Positions 1 to 7,999 are shown, numbered from the stretch's first letter. The stretch: DNA of 54,751 nucleotides from Lachnospiraceae bacterium (GCA_900769115.1 CAAGFJ010000045.1:1-54751); one strand, 5' to 3'. The notes: a model not told the origin generated them from the letters alone. Numbers and translations: made by a program.

Positions 1-11
1 CACTTATTATA

Positions 12-102
12 AGGAGTATTAGTGTCTGCTGCGCGCGAGCCCGTAACGCAAGTGTGCCTGCGGCAACATGACACCACCCCAAAGCCGGGCTCATATACTC
101 CT
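12..102. repeat. Nested inverted repeat, possible structured RNA
   Basis: Two nested arms pair: AGGAGTAT (12-19) with ATACTCCT (95-102), and GAGCCCG (37-43) with CGGGCTC (86-92). The segment is more G+C rich than its surroundings and lies downstream of the minus-strand purF-like gene. No known RNA family is recognised. It could be an intergenic repeat, a terminator-like structure or a small RNA; no function is assigned. Confidence 0.4.
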
Positions 103-123
103 GACATGCGCGTCCGTCCGTCA

Positions 124-140
124 CTTACGCTGTGCAAGGG
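124..140 (-). repeat. 17-bp repeat copy A
   Basis: The 17-mer CCCTTGCACAGCGTAAG reads on the minus strand here, a few bases after the stop codon of the purF-like gene. The identical 17-mer occurs on the plus strand at 53078-53094, a few bases after the gatB stop. Both copies sit at gene 3' ends and lead into folded non-coding sequence, which suggests a dispersed intergenic element. Confidence 0.6.
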
Positions 141-147
141 TGATGGT

Positions 148-1557
148 TTACTCTTGACCATTCCAGCAGTAAGTACACAACCGGTCAGCAGGGATTCCGA
201 CAGAATCCAACATATCGTCAAGTCGGTTATAACGAAGTGTCGTAAAGTTCAATTCCTTGCGGATCTCCTCGACCATCTGATCGTACTTTGGAGATTCCGG
301 ATCTGTGTACTGCTGCAACACTTCCTCAGATACCTCTTCGGTGCCTTCTAAACGTGCAATGACACGGCGGGTGATCAGATCCATTTCGGAAGAGGAACGG
401 GAGAAGTTCAAATATTTGCATCCGTATACAAGAGGTGGGCAGGCAGGACGAATATGCACTTCCTTTGCACCGCTCTGGTATAAGAATTCGGTTGTCTCGC
501 GTAACTGGGTACCACGCACGATAGAGTCATCGATTAAGAGAAGGCTCTTATCTTTAATAAGGTCATGTACGGCGATCAGCTTCATCTTTGCAATCAGGTT
601 ACGTTTACTCTGGATCGTTGGCATGAAAGAACGAGGCCAGGTTGGTGTGTATTTGATAAATGGTCTTGAAAATGGAATACCGGATGCATTGGAATAACCA
701 ACAGCATGTGCAGTTCCGGAATCCGGAACACCGGCAACAATATCCGGTTTGACATTGTCGCGTTTTGCAAGTGCAGCACCGCAGTTGTAACGCATCTGCT
801 CTACACTGATTCCTTCATAAGAGCTGGATGGATAGCCATAATATACCCAGAGGAACGTACAGATCTTCATTTTGTCACCGGGAGCGACCAAAGTCTTCAC
901 ACCGTCCTGTGTGACAATGTCAATCTCGCCCGGTCCTAATTCTTTGAAGTCCTGATAACCGAGATTGCGGTATGCAAAGTCTTCAAATGTCAGGCAGTAG
1001 GCACCTTCCTTCTTGCCAATGACAACCGGAGTACGTCCGTATTTATCCCGTGCAGCATAGATTCCTTTTGGAGTCATGACCATTATAGTGAGAGAACCGT
1101 CGATCAATTCTAAGGCATAGTGAATACCATCGATGATATTTTCCTTCTGGTTGATGATTGCAGCAACTAATTCGGTAGGATTGATATCTCCGCCGCTCAT
1201 TTCCAGAAAATGAGAATTGCCATGTGAGAAAATAGAGTTCACAATCTCTTCGGTGTTATTGATCTTACTAACTGTAGTGATTGCATAAGTTCCATGATGG
1301 GAACGAACGATCAAAGGCTGTGGTTCATAATCTGAAATACAGCCGATTCCCATGTAACCTTTCATCTCCTGCACATCTTTGTCAAATTTGGTACGGAATG
1401 GGGCATTCTCGATATTGTGAATGGAACGATCGAAACCATTTTCACCATATACTGCAAGTCCGCCTCTTCTTGTTCCCAAATGCGAATGATAATCCGTTCC
1501 AAAAAACAGATCAAACATGCAATCTTCTTTTGAAACAACTCCAAAAAATCCACCCAT
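148..1557 (-). CDS. Amidophosphoribosyltransferase-like protein (PurF paralogue without Cys1)
   Basis: 469-residue homologue of PurF, which transfers glutamine-derived ammonia to PRPP in the first step of purine synthesis. The PRPP loop (LLLIDDSIVRGT, about residues 340-351) is intact. Four cysteines (about 233, 379, 460 and 463, the last two as CTYC) are placed like the [4Fe-4S] ligands of Bacillus PurF. The N-terminus reads MGGFFGVVS where PurF has CGVFG, so the glutaminase nucleophile is missing; the next cysteine is residue 13. The ATG at 1557 is chosen over the adjacent GTG at 1560 because the AAGGAG site is then about 8 bases away. It probably works with free ammonia or has another role; the family is clear, the reaction is not. 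Confidence 0.8.
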   Translation of the reverse strand: MGGFFGVVSKEDCMFDLFFGTDYHSHLGTRRGGLAVYGENGFDRSIHNIENAPFRTKFDKDVQEMKGYMGIGCISDYEPQPLIVRSHHGTYAITTVSKINNTEEIVNSIFSHGNSHFLEMSGGDINPTELVAAIINQKENIIDGIHYALELIDGSLTIMVMTPKGIYAARDKYGRTPVVIGKKEGAYCLTFEDFAYRNLGYQDFKELGPGEIDIVTQDGVKTLVAPGDKMKICTFLWVYYGYPSSSYEGISVEQMRYNCGAALAKRDNVKPDIVAGVPDSGTAHAVGYSNASGIPFSRPFIKYTPTWPRSFMPTIQSKRNLIAKMKLIAVHDLIKDKSLLLIDDSIVRGTQLRETTEFLYQSGAKEVHIRPACPPLVYGCKYLNFSRSSSEMDLITRRVIARLEGTEEVSEEVLQQYTDPESPKYDQMVEEIRKELNFTTLRYNRLDDMLDSVGIPADRLCTYCWNGQE

Positions 1558-1812
1558 CACGTAATCTCCTTATCTTTCATAATTATATAACTGCGAACCT
1601 TATCAAAATGAAATGTTAGTATAACAAATATCATAGGATAGATGGTTACGCAATTCTTGTAAAATATCCTATTGAAGTATAACAAGATGTGAATGATGGT
1701 GCAATACCTAAATTGTATCAAAAAAGGGAAGCTGCGGAGAGGGATAAGGTTTTAATGCGCAAATAAAGGTTAGACTACACTAACTATAAACGAGAAATCA
1801 AAAAATAAATGT

Positions 1813-1841
1813 TGACATATTATAATAAAAATGCTATTCTA
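1813..1841 (+). promoter_or_regulatory. Promoter of the NiCo riboswitch-CDF unit
   Basis: A consensus -35 TTGACA and a -10 TATTCT are separated by 17 bases. Transcription would start about 1848 and run through the riboswitch into the metal exporter gene. Confidence 0.7.
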
Positions 1842-1875
1842 AATTAACTCTTTGCACTGCATACAAATCTACAGT

Positions 1876-1960
1876 ACAAACTGAGCAGACCATTGGCATA
1901 TGCCAAGGGAGTCGGGCCTTGAAGGCAGTGGAATTCTTTACATCCACGGGACAGTAGTTG
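1876..1960 (+). ncRNA. NiCo (czcD) riboswitch
   Basis: The aptamer carries elements I know from the NiCo class: AACTGAGCAG at the 5' side, a GGGAGTCGGGCCTT-GAAGGCAGTGG core, and CCACGGGACAGTAGTT at the 3' side. AACT (1879-1882) and AGTT (1956-1959) close the basal helix. The class binds Ni2+ or Co2+ and usually controls cation exporters; a CDF exporter follows here. The 3' arm CCACG (1944-1948) also forms the start of the downstream terminator stem, so ligand binding should favour read-through. Confidence 0.85.
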
Positions 1961-1988
1961 CTAATACTGATTCGTGGGTGTTTTTTTA
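1940..1988 (+). terminator. Riboswitch-controlled intrinsic terminator
   Basis: ACATCCACG (1940-1948) pairs with CGTGGGTGT (1973-1981), extended inside by CAGT/ACTG, and is followed by a run of seven T. The 5' arm overlaps the last aptamer helix (GTGG/CCAC), so aptamer and terminator exclude each other. Confidence 0.8.
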
Positions 1989-2141
1989 TACCTGGAAGTG
2001 CAGGAACCTGTTAATAACAACAGATTGCCTGGCTTATCTTATCGGAATCCCCACATATTAAGAATGAGTGCCATAGAGCTATCTTACTTTAATTATGAGA
2101 ATCTGTAACAGACACAGGTCGAAGCTGATAGGAAAGAGAGG

Positions 2142-3059
2142 ATGGTAAGTATGGAAGACAACAAGACATGGAGTAACAAGGATACGGAGGCTACATTTCA
2201 ACAAGTAGTGAATCGGGTGTCGGTAATTACAATTCTGGCAAATGCGGTTTTGTCAGTTTTTAAGCTGATGGCAGGTGTGATCGCACATTCCAATGCGATG
2301 ATCAGTGATGCGGTACATTCGGCATCGGATGTATTTAGTACAGTCATTGTGATCATTGGAGTGAAACTGGCATCGAGAGAGTCGGATAAGGAACATCCAT
2401 ATGGACATGAGCGTTTGGAGTGCGTGGCTGCTATTGTGTTAGCAATGGTACTGCTCTTTACCGGATTAGAGATCGGACTGCAGGCAATGCGGGCAATCGT
2501 CAAGGGTAATTACAGCAATCTGGAAGTACCGGGTATGTTGGCATTGATTGCAGCGATTATCTCAATTGTAGTGAAAGAGGTTATGTACTGGTATACCCGG
2601 CATTATGCAAAGAAGATTGATTCCAGTGCGTTGATGGCAGATGCATGGCATCACCGTTCGGATGCGTTGTCATCCGTTGGAGCTTTGATCGGTATTGGTG
2701 GAGCTATGCTTGGTTTTCCAATCATGGATTCCATTGCCAGTCTGGTCATCTTTATATTCATTGTGAAAGCAGCATATGATATTTTCAAGGATGCAGTGGA
2801 TAAGATGGTGGATCATTCCTGCGATGAAGCAATGGAGCGTGCAATTTATGAATCGGTTCTGGCACATTCGGAAGTGTTAGGAATTGATCTGCTGCAAACC
2901 CGTATCTTTGGCAATAAAATCTATGTAGATGTAGAGATTCGGGTAAATGCGTCCTACACATTACAGCATGCACATGAGATTGCAGAAGAAGTACATGACA
3001 AGATTGAGAAAGATTTTCCGAAGGTTAAACATATTATGGTGCATGTGAATCCGGCATAG
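2142..3059 (+). CDS. Cation diffusion facilitator (CDF) metal exporter
   Basis: 305 residues, usual for the CDF family, which exchanges divalent metal ions for protons across the membrane. Six hydrophobic helices are visible, with metal-site motifs HSASD (helix II) and HHRSD (helix V), and a C-terminal cytoplasmic domain (about residues 215-305) ending in HIMVHVNP. The upstream NiCo riboswitch makes Co2+ or Ni2+ the likely inducing metals, though the sequence alone does not prove transport specificity. An in-frame ATG at 2151 is an alternative start; both have a purine-rich site upstream. Confidence 0.88.
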   Translation: MVSMEDNKTWSNKDTEATFQQVVNRVSVITILANAVLSVFKLMAGVIAHSNAMISDAVHSASDVFSTVIVIIGVKLASRESDKEHPYGHERLECVAAIVLAMVLLFTGLEIGLQAMRAIVKGNYSNLEVPGMLALIAAIISIVVKEVMYWYTRHYAKKIDSSALMADAWHHRSDALSSVGALIGIGGAMLGFPIMDSIASLVIFIFIVKAAYDIFKDAVDKMVDHSCDEAMERAIYESVLAHSEVLGIDLLQTRIFGNKIYVDVEIRVNASYTLQHAHEIAEEVHDKIEKDFPKVKHIMVHVNPA

Positions 3060-3172
3060 TATGCAGGAAAGAATGTGGCAATTCGTCTGATAGAAGCAAT
3101 CGGAACGATGTTTTACCGGATGAGTTTTTGTACAATGATATAAAATGGTGATGCAAAACATAAGGGATCTGC

Positions 3173-3201
3173 TTGCACAATATAGAAAAATCAGATACAA
3201 T
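3173..3201 (+). promoter_or_regulatory. Promoter of the thi leader
   Basis: TTGCAC (3173-3178) and TACAAT (3196-3201) are separated by exactly 17 bases. Transcription would start about 3208, giving a roughly 200-base leader before thiS. The promoter lies inside a 74-codon open frame (3145-3369), which argues against that frame being a gene. Confidence 0.6.
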
Positions 3202-3207
3202 AGTGGG

Positions 3208-3326
3208 CAGGCAGAAAGATCTTTGATAAGAGAGAATGATCTGCTGCGTGAACTGGGGGCACCACTTTTCATGAATCATAACAGGCGCCGGACCGTACAG
3301 AACGTGTATGGTTCGGTGCTTTTTTC
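3208..3326 (+). ncRNA. Leader RNA with terminator upstream of thiSGH-tenI (class unknown)
   Basis: The leader ends in a 15-bp hairpin: GCGCCGGACCGTACA (3285-3299) pairs with TGTATGGTTCGGTGC (3305-3319), followed by six T. GCACC (3259-3263) upstream can pair with GGTGC (3315-3319), a possible antiterminator. TPP aptamer hallmarks (CTGAGA, ACCTGATCTGG) are absent. The layout is that of an attenuator or riboswitch, but no class is recognised. A plain terminator for the upstream exporter gene is the simpler alternative. Confidence 0.45.
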
Positions 3327-3412
3327 ATTTTATGAAAAGTTGTCCGATATAGTAAAAACGCTTCGTTAACGATGTAGATTTTGCGGAGAAAAAGGAATAA
3401 AGGAGATTATAT

Positions 3413-3607
3413 ATGGTAAAGGTGAACGGAAAAGAAAAGGATATTGCCGGGCTGAATCTGTTGGAATATCTGGAAGAAACGGGCTATCGACCGGATCGGA
3501 TTGTGGTCGAGCGGAATCTGGAGATTCTTGCAAGAGAAGATCTGGGTAATATCACTATTCAGGATGAAGATACGATCGAAGTGTTAGAGTTCATGGGTGG
3601 GGGTTGA
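3413..3607 (+). CDS. thiS: ThiS sulfur carrier protein
   Basis: 64-residue ubiquitin-like sulfur carrier ending in the Gly-Gly tail that is adenylated and thiocarboxylated before sulfur transfer to ThiG in thiazole synthesis. The length, the DTIEVLEFMGGG ending and the following thiG and thiH genes make the call firm. The start follows AAAGGAGATTATAT. ThiF, the usual ThiS adenylyltransferase, is not encoded nearby; 112 bases separate thiS from thiG. Confidence 0.95.
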   Translation: MVKVNGKEKDIAGLNLLEYLEETGYRPDRIVVERNLEILAREDLGNITIQDEDTIEVLEFMGGG

Positions 3608-3719
3608 GACCTGGAGGAAAAGGCCTCAAACAGAGCATCATTCGTGGAATGACATATGAAAAAAAGGATATAACATTTACAGATTGTTAAATTATGTTAA
3701 AAATGAAGGAGAGCAGAAG

Positions 3720-4484
3720 ATGGAAGATAAATTAGTATTAGGCGGCAAGGAATTCAACAGCCGTTTTATTCTAGGATCAGGAAAATATAATCTGAAACTG
3801 ATTGAAGCAGCAGTAAAGCAGGGTGGGGCAGAGATCATTACGCTTGCACTACGCCGGGCGAATACACAGGAAAGCGAGAATATATTAGATTACATTCCGG
3901 AAGGTGTTACGTTACTTCCGAATACATCCGGGGCAAGAAATGCAGAAGAAGCTGTTCGAATTGCAAGACTTAGTCAGGCAATGGGATGCGGTAATTTTGT
4001 GAAAGTAGAGATCATGCGGGATACAAAGTATCTCTTTCCGGATAATTATGAGACAGTGAAGGCAACAGAGATTCTTGCAAAAGAAGGATTTGTTGTATTA
4101 CCATATATGAATCCGGACTTAAATGTAGCAAGAGACCTTCAAAACGCCGGTGCAGCAGCCGTTATGCCACTTGCGGCGCCGATTGGAAGTAATAAAGGAC
4201 TTGCGACCAAAGAGATGATTCAGGTATTGATTGATGAGATAGATCTGCCAATCATTGTGGATGCAGGAATTGGTAAGCCGTCCCAGGCATGTGAGGCAAT
4301 GGAGATGGGTGCAGCAGCGGTTATGGCAAATACAGCGATTGCAACAGCAGGAGATGTACCGGAGATGGCGGCAGCATTTAAGTTAGCAATCGAAGCAGGA
4401 AGAAAGGCTTACCTTACCGGAATGGGACGTGTGCTTGCCAGAGGTGGTAGTGCATCGGATCCATTGACCGGCTTTTTGCGTTAG
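3720..4484 (+). CDS. thiG: ThiG thiazole synthase
   Basis: 254 residues, a TIM-barrel enzyme that condenses deoxyxylulose 5-phosphate, dehydroglycine and ThiS thiocarboxylate into the thiazole phosphate. Family signatures include LGSGKYN near the start, the Schiff-base lysine in NFVKVEIM, and the phosphate-binding VDAGIGKPS and GMGRVLARGG segments. The ATG at 3720 is preferred over an upstream in-frame ATG because AAGGAG stands about 7 bases before it. thiH follows after 12 bases, so the two are cotranscribed. Confidence 0.95.
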   Translation: MEDKLVLGGKEFNSRFILGSGKYNLKLIEAAVKQGGAEIITLALRRANTQESENILDYIPEGVTLLPNTSGARNAEEAVRIARLSQAMGCGNFVKVEIMRDTKYLFPDNYETVKATEILAKEGFVVLPYMNPDLNVARDLQNAGAAAVMPLAAPIGSNKGLATKEMIQVLIDEIDLPIIVDAGIGKPSQACEAMEMGAAAVMANTAIATAGDVPEMAAAFKLAIEAGRKAYLTGMGRVLARGGSASDPLTGFLR

Positions 4485-4496
4485 GAGGACAGTTTC

Positions 4497-5756
4497 ATGA
4501 ATGAGGAGAACCAGGTCTATTTTATTGATAGTGATAAGCTGCCACAGGAGGCATTAGAGAGAAAACATCGGTTAGAGCAGGATGCGTCGTTTCGAACCAA
4601 CCACATGGAATATATGGATGGGATGCAGGTGATCGAGTCGGATATCAAGGACAAGGTGTTACGGGCAATGGATGCATTTGATTATGATGCTTACACGGCA
4701 ATGGATGTAGAACGGGCATTGTCGCATGAGACATGTTCGATTGAGGATTTCAAGGCATTGTTATCACCGGCAGCGGCGCCGTTCTTAGAGCGTATGGCGA
4801 GAAAGGCAGAGGAGATCACGAAGAATCATTTTGGCAACACAGTCTATATCTTTACGCCGCTTTACATTGCAAATTACTGTCAGAATTACTGCATATACTG
4901 TGGTTTTAACTGTTATAACAATATTCGCCGGAAGAAGCTTACCATGGAGGAGATAGAACATGAAATGCAGGTGATCGCAAAAACAGGAATGGAGGAGATT
5001 CTGATCCTGACCGGAGAGAGCCGGACATATTCCGATGTTACTTATATTGGAGAGGCAGTGAAGATCGCAAGAAAATATTTTAGGAATATTGGAATTGAGA
5101 TCTATCCGGTCAATGTAGAGGAATACAGGTATCTGCATGAATGTGGTGTGGATTATGTAACGGTCTTTCAGGAGACATACAATACGGATAAATATGAGAC
5201 ATTACATCTGATGGGACACAAACGGGTATGGCCGTATCGTTTTGATGCACAGGAGCGGGCATTGATGGGCGGTATGCGTGGTGCAGGATTCTCGGCACTC
5301 TTGGGTCTGGATGATTTTCGCAAGGATGCCTTGGCAACGGCGCTGCATGTTTATTACATTAACCGGAAATATCCACATGCGGAATTGTCATTAAGTTGTC
5401 CTCGTCTGCGACCAATTGTGAATAATGATAAGATCAATCCAAGGGATGTTGGTGAGAAGGAGCTTTGCCAGGTGCTTTGTGCGTACCGGATGTTTCTTCC
5501 GTTTGCCGGTATTACCGTGTCAAGCCGGGAAAGTGCTACCTTCCGGAATGGAATCACGAAAATATGTGCGACAAAGGTCTCTGCCGGGGTATCTACGGGT
5601 ATAGGAGATCATGAAGAGAAATACGAGGGCAAAGAGGATGCAGATGTCGGAGATGAACAGTTCGAGATCAATGACAACCGTTCTTTTGCTTCTATGTATG
5701 AGGATATGGAGAAAGGCGGGTTACAGCCTGTCCTGAATGATTATCTGTATGTCTGA
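4497..5756 (+). CDS. thiH: ThiH 2-iminoacetate synthase (radical SAM)
   Basis: 419 residues. A radical SAM tyrosine lyase that makes dehydroglycine (2-iminoacetate) and p-cresol for ThiG, typical of anaerobes. The CX3CX2C motif is at C128, C132 and C135 (NYCQNYCIYCGFN). The C-terminal half has the ThiH-type ITVSSRESATFRNGI segment. HydG is a close relative, but the surrounding thi genes and the lack of HydG's extra C-terminal cysteine cluster favour ThiH. It overlaps the next gene by 8 bases. Confidence 0.93.
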   Translation: MNEENQVYFIDSDKLPQEALERKHRLEQDASFRTNHMEYMDGMQVIESDIKDKVLRAMDAFDYDAYTAMDVERALSHETCSIEDFKALLSPAAAPFLERMARKAEEITKNHFGNTVYIFTPLYIANYCQNYCIYCGFNCYNNIRRKKLTMEEIEHEMQVIAKTGMEEILILTGESRTYSDVTYIGEAVKIARKYFRNIGIEIYPVNVEEYRYLHECGVDYVTVFQETYNTDKYETLHLMGHKRVWPYRFDAQERALMGGMRGAGFSALLGLDDFRKDALATALHVYYINRKYPHAELSLSCPRLRPIVNNDKINPRDVGEKELCQVLCAYRMFLPFAGITVSSRESATFRNGITKICATKVSAGVSTGIGDHEEKYEGKEDADVGDEQFEINDNRSFASMYEDMEKGGLQPVLNDYLYV

Positions 5757-6333
5757 TCTGTATGGACATACGATTGTAATTACGAATCGTTCGCTGGTAC
5801 AGGGTGATTTTCTGGAGCAGCTTAAAAAAGTCGCACGGCTGCATCCGTATGCTATGATCCTGCGGGAAAAAGACCTGTCGGACGAGGAGTACGAGCAATT
5901 GGCAGAACAGGTATTGGCTATTTGTGAGGCAGAACAGGTACGTCTTTTTGTGCATTCAAAGACAGAGATTGCGAAGAGGATCGGATGTCGGTGTATTCAT
6001 ATGACTATTCCGGGACTACAGGCTTTTTCAGACGTGGAGTTACGGGAATTGCAAGAGCGCTTTGTACAGATCAGTGTATCCTGTCACAGCTTAGAAGATA
6101 TGCAATATGCCGTTCAGTGTGGAGCAACACAGATTGTGCTTGGTACAATATTCGAGACGGAATGTAAGAAGGGACTGAAAGGAAAAGGAGTGGCATTTGT
6201 TGAAGAGATATGCAGACAATGCCCGGTTCCGGTCTATGCCATTGGGGGAATGAATGAGAAACGCCTGCCACAGGTGATGGCGGCAGGCGCAGCGGGCGCA
6301 TGTATGATGTCAGGATTCATGCGGATGGAATAA
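5749..6333 (+). CDS. tenI: TenI-like thiazole tautomerase
   Basis: 194 residues of the ThiE/TenI fold. The segment LGTIFETECKKGLKGKG closely matches the FET-CKKGLEGRG signature of Bacillus TenI rather than the phosphate-binding loop of ThiE, so a thiazole tautomerase (aromatising the ThiG product) is more likely than thiamine phosphate synthase. HSLEDMQYAVQCGA and AIGGMNEKRLPQVMAAGA are the other conserved barrel segments. The start ATG at 5749 overlaps the thiH stop, indicating translational coupling. ThiE remains possible. Confidence 0.78.
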   Translation: MSDLYGHTIVITNRSLVQGDFLEQLKKVARLHPYAMILREKDLSDEEYEQLAEQVLAICEAEQVRLFVHSKTEIAKRIGCRCIHMTIPGLQAFSDVELRELQERFVQISVSCHSLEDMQYAVQCGATQIVLGTIFETECKKGLKGKGVAFVEEICRQCPVPVYAIGGMNEKRLPQVMAAGAAGACMMSGFMRME

Positions 6334-6404
6334 TTATTCTGCTTGGAGTCATGCAGACATGAAAGTATATATAATACAATTGTAGCAGAAAGGAAGAGAT
6401 ACGG

Positions 6405-7019
6405 ATGAAAGTATTGATTATTAACGGTAGTCCCAGAGTGCAAGGGAACACAACGGTGGCTGTAAAAGAGATGGAGAAAGTGTTTGAAGAGAATGGTGTT
6501 GAGATAGAGACGGTTCAGACTGGCAACAAGGATATTCGGGGATGTATTGCCTGCGGAACCTGTAGTACAAAGGGAAAATGTGTGTTTGATGATGTTGTGA
6601 ATGAGCTTGCACCAAAGTTTGAAGAGGCAGATGGCCTTGTGATCGCAAGTCCGGTCTATTACGCATCTGCAAATGCAACTTTGATCGCATGTCTTGACCG
6701 GCTGTTCTACAGCACTTCATTTGACAAGTCAATGAAGGTTGGTGCCAGTGTGGTATGTGCAAGACGAGGCGGCTGTTCCGCAACCTTTGATGAACTCAAT
6801 AAGTATTTCACAATCTCGAATATGCCGATTGCATCGAGTCAGTATTGGAACAGTATTCATGGACGGGAACCGGGGCAGGCCGAGATGGATGAGGAAGGAA
6901 AACAGACGATGCGTGTACTTGCCCGGAATATGACATTCCTTATGAAGAGTATCGCACTCGGAAAAGAGAAGTACGGCATGCCGGAGACGGAGGAGCATGT
7001 CTGGACACATTTTATTTAA
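6405..7019 (+). CDS. Flavodoxin-like NAD(P)H-dependent FMN oxidoreductase
   Basis: 204 residues with an FMN phosphate-binding loop NGSPRVQGNT (about 8-17), a CIACGTC cysteine cluster (about 47-53) as in iron-sulfur flavoproteins, and the SPVYYASANA flavin-contact segment. The family reduces quinones, azo compounds, metals or iron-sulfur partners; the substrate is not evident. It begins 71 bases after tenI with its own AGGAAGAG site, so it may or may not belong to the thi transcript. Confidence 0.82.
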   Translation: MKVLIINGSPRVQGNTTVAVKEMEKVFEENGVEIETVQTGNKDIRGCIACGTCSTKGKCVFDDVVNELAPKFEEADGLVIASPVYYASANATLIACLDRLFYSTSFDKSMKVGASVVCARRGGCSATFDELNKYFTISNMPIASSQYWNSIHGREPGQAEMDEEGKQTMRVLARNMTFLMKSIALGKEKYGMPETEEHVWTHFI

Positions 7020-7020
7020 G

Positions 7021-7125
7021 ATGAAAGTTATGGAGCCGGTAGCGGATTCCCGGTATATGGTGGAAGATTATAATACAGGAGAATACCCTCTGGACAAGCA
7101 TTATATTATGTGTTATAAACAATAA
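7021..7125 (+). other. 34-codon open frame, likely gene remnant
   Basis: An ATG directly after the previous stop opens 34 codons (MKVMEPVADSRYMVEDYNTG... ending in MCYKQ). There is no ribosome binding site. The ending looks like the C-terminus of a longer protein rather than an independent peptide. Could be a degraded gene tail or chance. Confidence 0.25.
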
Positions 7126-7172
7126 GGAATTGAATAGAACACGATACTTTTCTGCCACCGGGTAGGAGAGTT

Positions 7173-7225
7173 AAGCGTCAGATTTTCTATCGTTAGGTCT
7201 TAGAAGATAGAAAATACTGGCGCTT
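7173..7225 (+). terminator. Long hairpin in the pnuC leader
   Basis: AAGCGTCAG plus ATTTTCTATC (7173-7191) pair almost fully with GATAGAAAATACTGGCGCTT (7206-7225), one A bulged, followed by TTAATGTTT. It may terminate the upstream transcript or attenuate pnuC. The T run is weak and no NAD+ riboswitch aptamer is recognised beside it. Confidence 0.5.
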
Positions 7226-7275
7226 TAATGTTTATAGAAGAGTTGGCCTATAAAGAAACACGAAGGGAGAATATA

Positions 7276-7947
7276 ATGAATAATCCAATAAAAGATTTTA
7301 CGAAAAAGGAATGGATACTTTGGTTAGGATCTTTATTGATCGTGATCATTTCCAATCTGGTATCGGGAGATGTTGATATTCTGACTCTGGTTGCGGCGTG
7401 TATTGGAATCACGTCCCTGATCTTTGCGGCAAAGGGGAATGTATGGGCACAGATATTAATGGTTGCATTTAGTATTCTATATGGCATCATATCATGGAGG
7501 TTTCGTTATTGGGGTGAGATGATTACCTATCTTGGAATGACAATGCCGATGGCGATATGGTCAACGATCACATGGATTAAGAATCCGGCAGAGAATGGCA
7601 AAGAGGTTGCCATTCAGAAGTTGAACCGCAAACATATTGCAGGACTTCTGTTCTTTGGAACAATAACGACGGCGGTGTTTTATTATATTCTGTATGTGCT
7701 TAAGACACCGAATATCGTGTTCAGTACCATATCGATTACGACCAGTTTTCTTGCTGCATCGCTTACGATGTTACGGTCTTCGTATTATGCGCTTGGATAT
7801 GCGTCGAATGATATTGTGTTGATTATATTATGGGTGCTGGCATCCATGGAGAACCCAGCTTATATTCCGGTAGTGGTGAATTTTGTGATTTTCTTCTTCA
7901 ATGATATGTATGGATTTGTAAGCTGGAGAAGACGTGAAATAACATAG
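7276..7947 (+). CDS. pnuC: PnuC-family transporter
   Basis: 223 residues with about seven membrane helices, as in PnuC facilitators of nicotinamide riboside or related vitamin precursors (thiamin for PnuT). The family tail FNDMYGFVSWRRR is present. The start at 7276 follows GAAGGGAGAATATA; the longer frame from 7228 lacks a site. The last codons (SWRRREIT) lie at the left edge of the A+T-rich island, and a second pnuC tail (MYGFVSWKRRER...) lies at 15382-15444. The present 3' end was therefore probably replaced or duplicated by recombination. The substrate is uncertain. Confidence 0.82.
   Translation: MNNPIKDFTKKEWILWLGSLLIVIISNLVSGDVDILTLVAACIGITSLIFAAKGNVWAQILMVAFSILYGIISWRFRYWGEMITYLGMTMPMAIWSTITWIKNPAENGKEVAIQKLNRKHIAGLLFFGTITTAVFYYILYVLKTPNIVFSTISITTSFLAASLTMLRSSYYALGYASNDIVLIILWVLASMENPAYIPVVVNFVIFFFNDMYGFVSWRRREIT
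7906..7927 (+). repeat. Left copy of 22-bp island-flanking repeat
   Basis: Reads ATGTATGGATTTGTAAG then CTGGA. It matches 15385-15406 at 21 of 22 positions in the same orientation. It lies in the last coding stretch of pnuC and marks the left edge of the A+T-rich segment. Confidence 0.65.
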
Positions 7948-7999
7948 AAAGCAAAATAGGTAGAGATTTAGAATATTCATAAAATAATAATTAAAAGTT

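Noticed and set aside
22..351. 109-codon frame at the left edge
   Set aside because: It runs antisense into the purF-like gene, is unlike a known protein and lacks a ribosome site.
3145..3369. 74-codon open frame upstream of thiS
   Set aside because: A good promoter (3173-3201) and a terminator (3285-3326) lie inside it and it has no ribosome binding site; a leader RNA explains it better.
3060..3412. TPP riboswitch before thiSGH-tenI
   Set aside because: The conserved CTGAGA and ACCTGATCTGG segments are absent.
5749..6333. ThiE thiamine phosphate synthase
   Set aside because: The FETECKKGLKGKG segment fits TenI better; ThiE is kept only as an alternative.
7126..7275. NAD+ or TPP riboswitch for the PnuC transporter
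   Set aside because: There is a long hairpin, but no aptamer sequence I recognise for either class.
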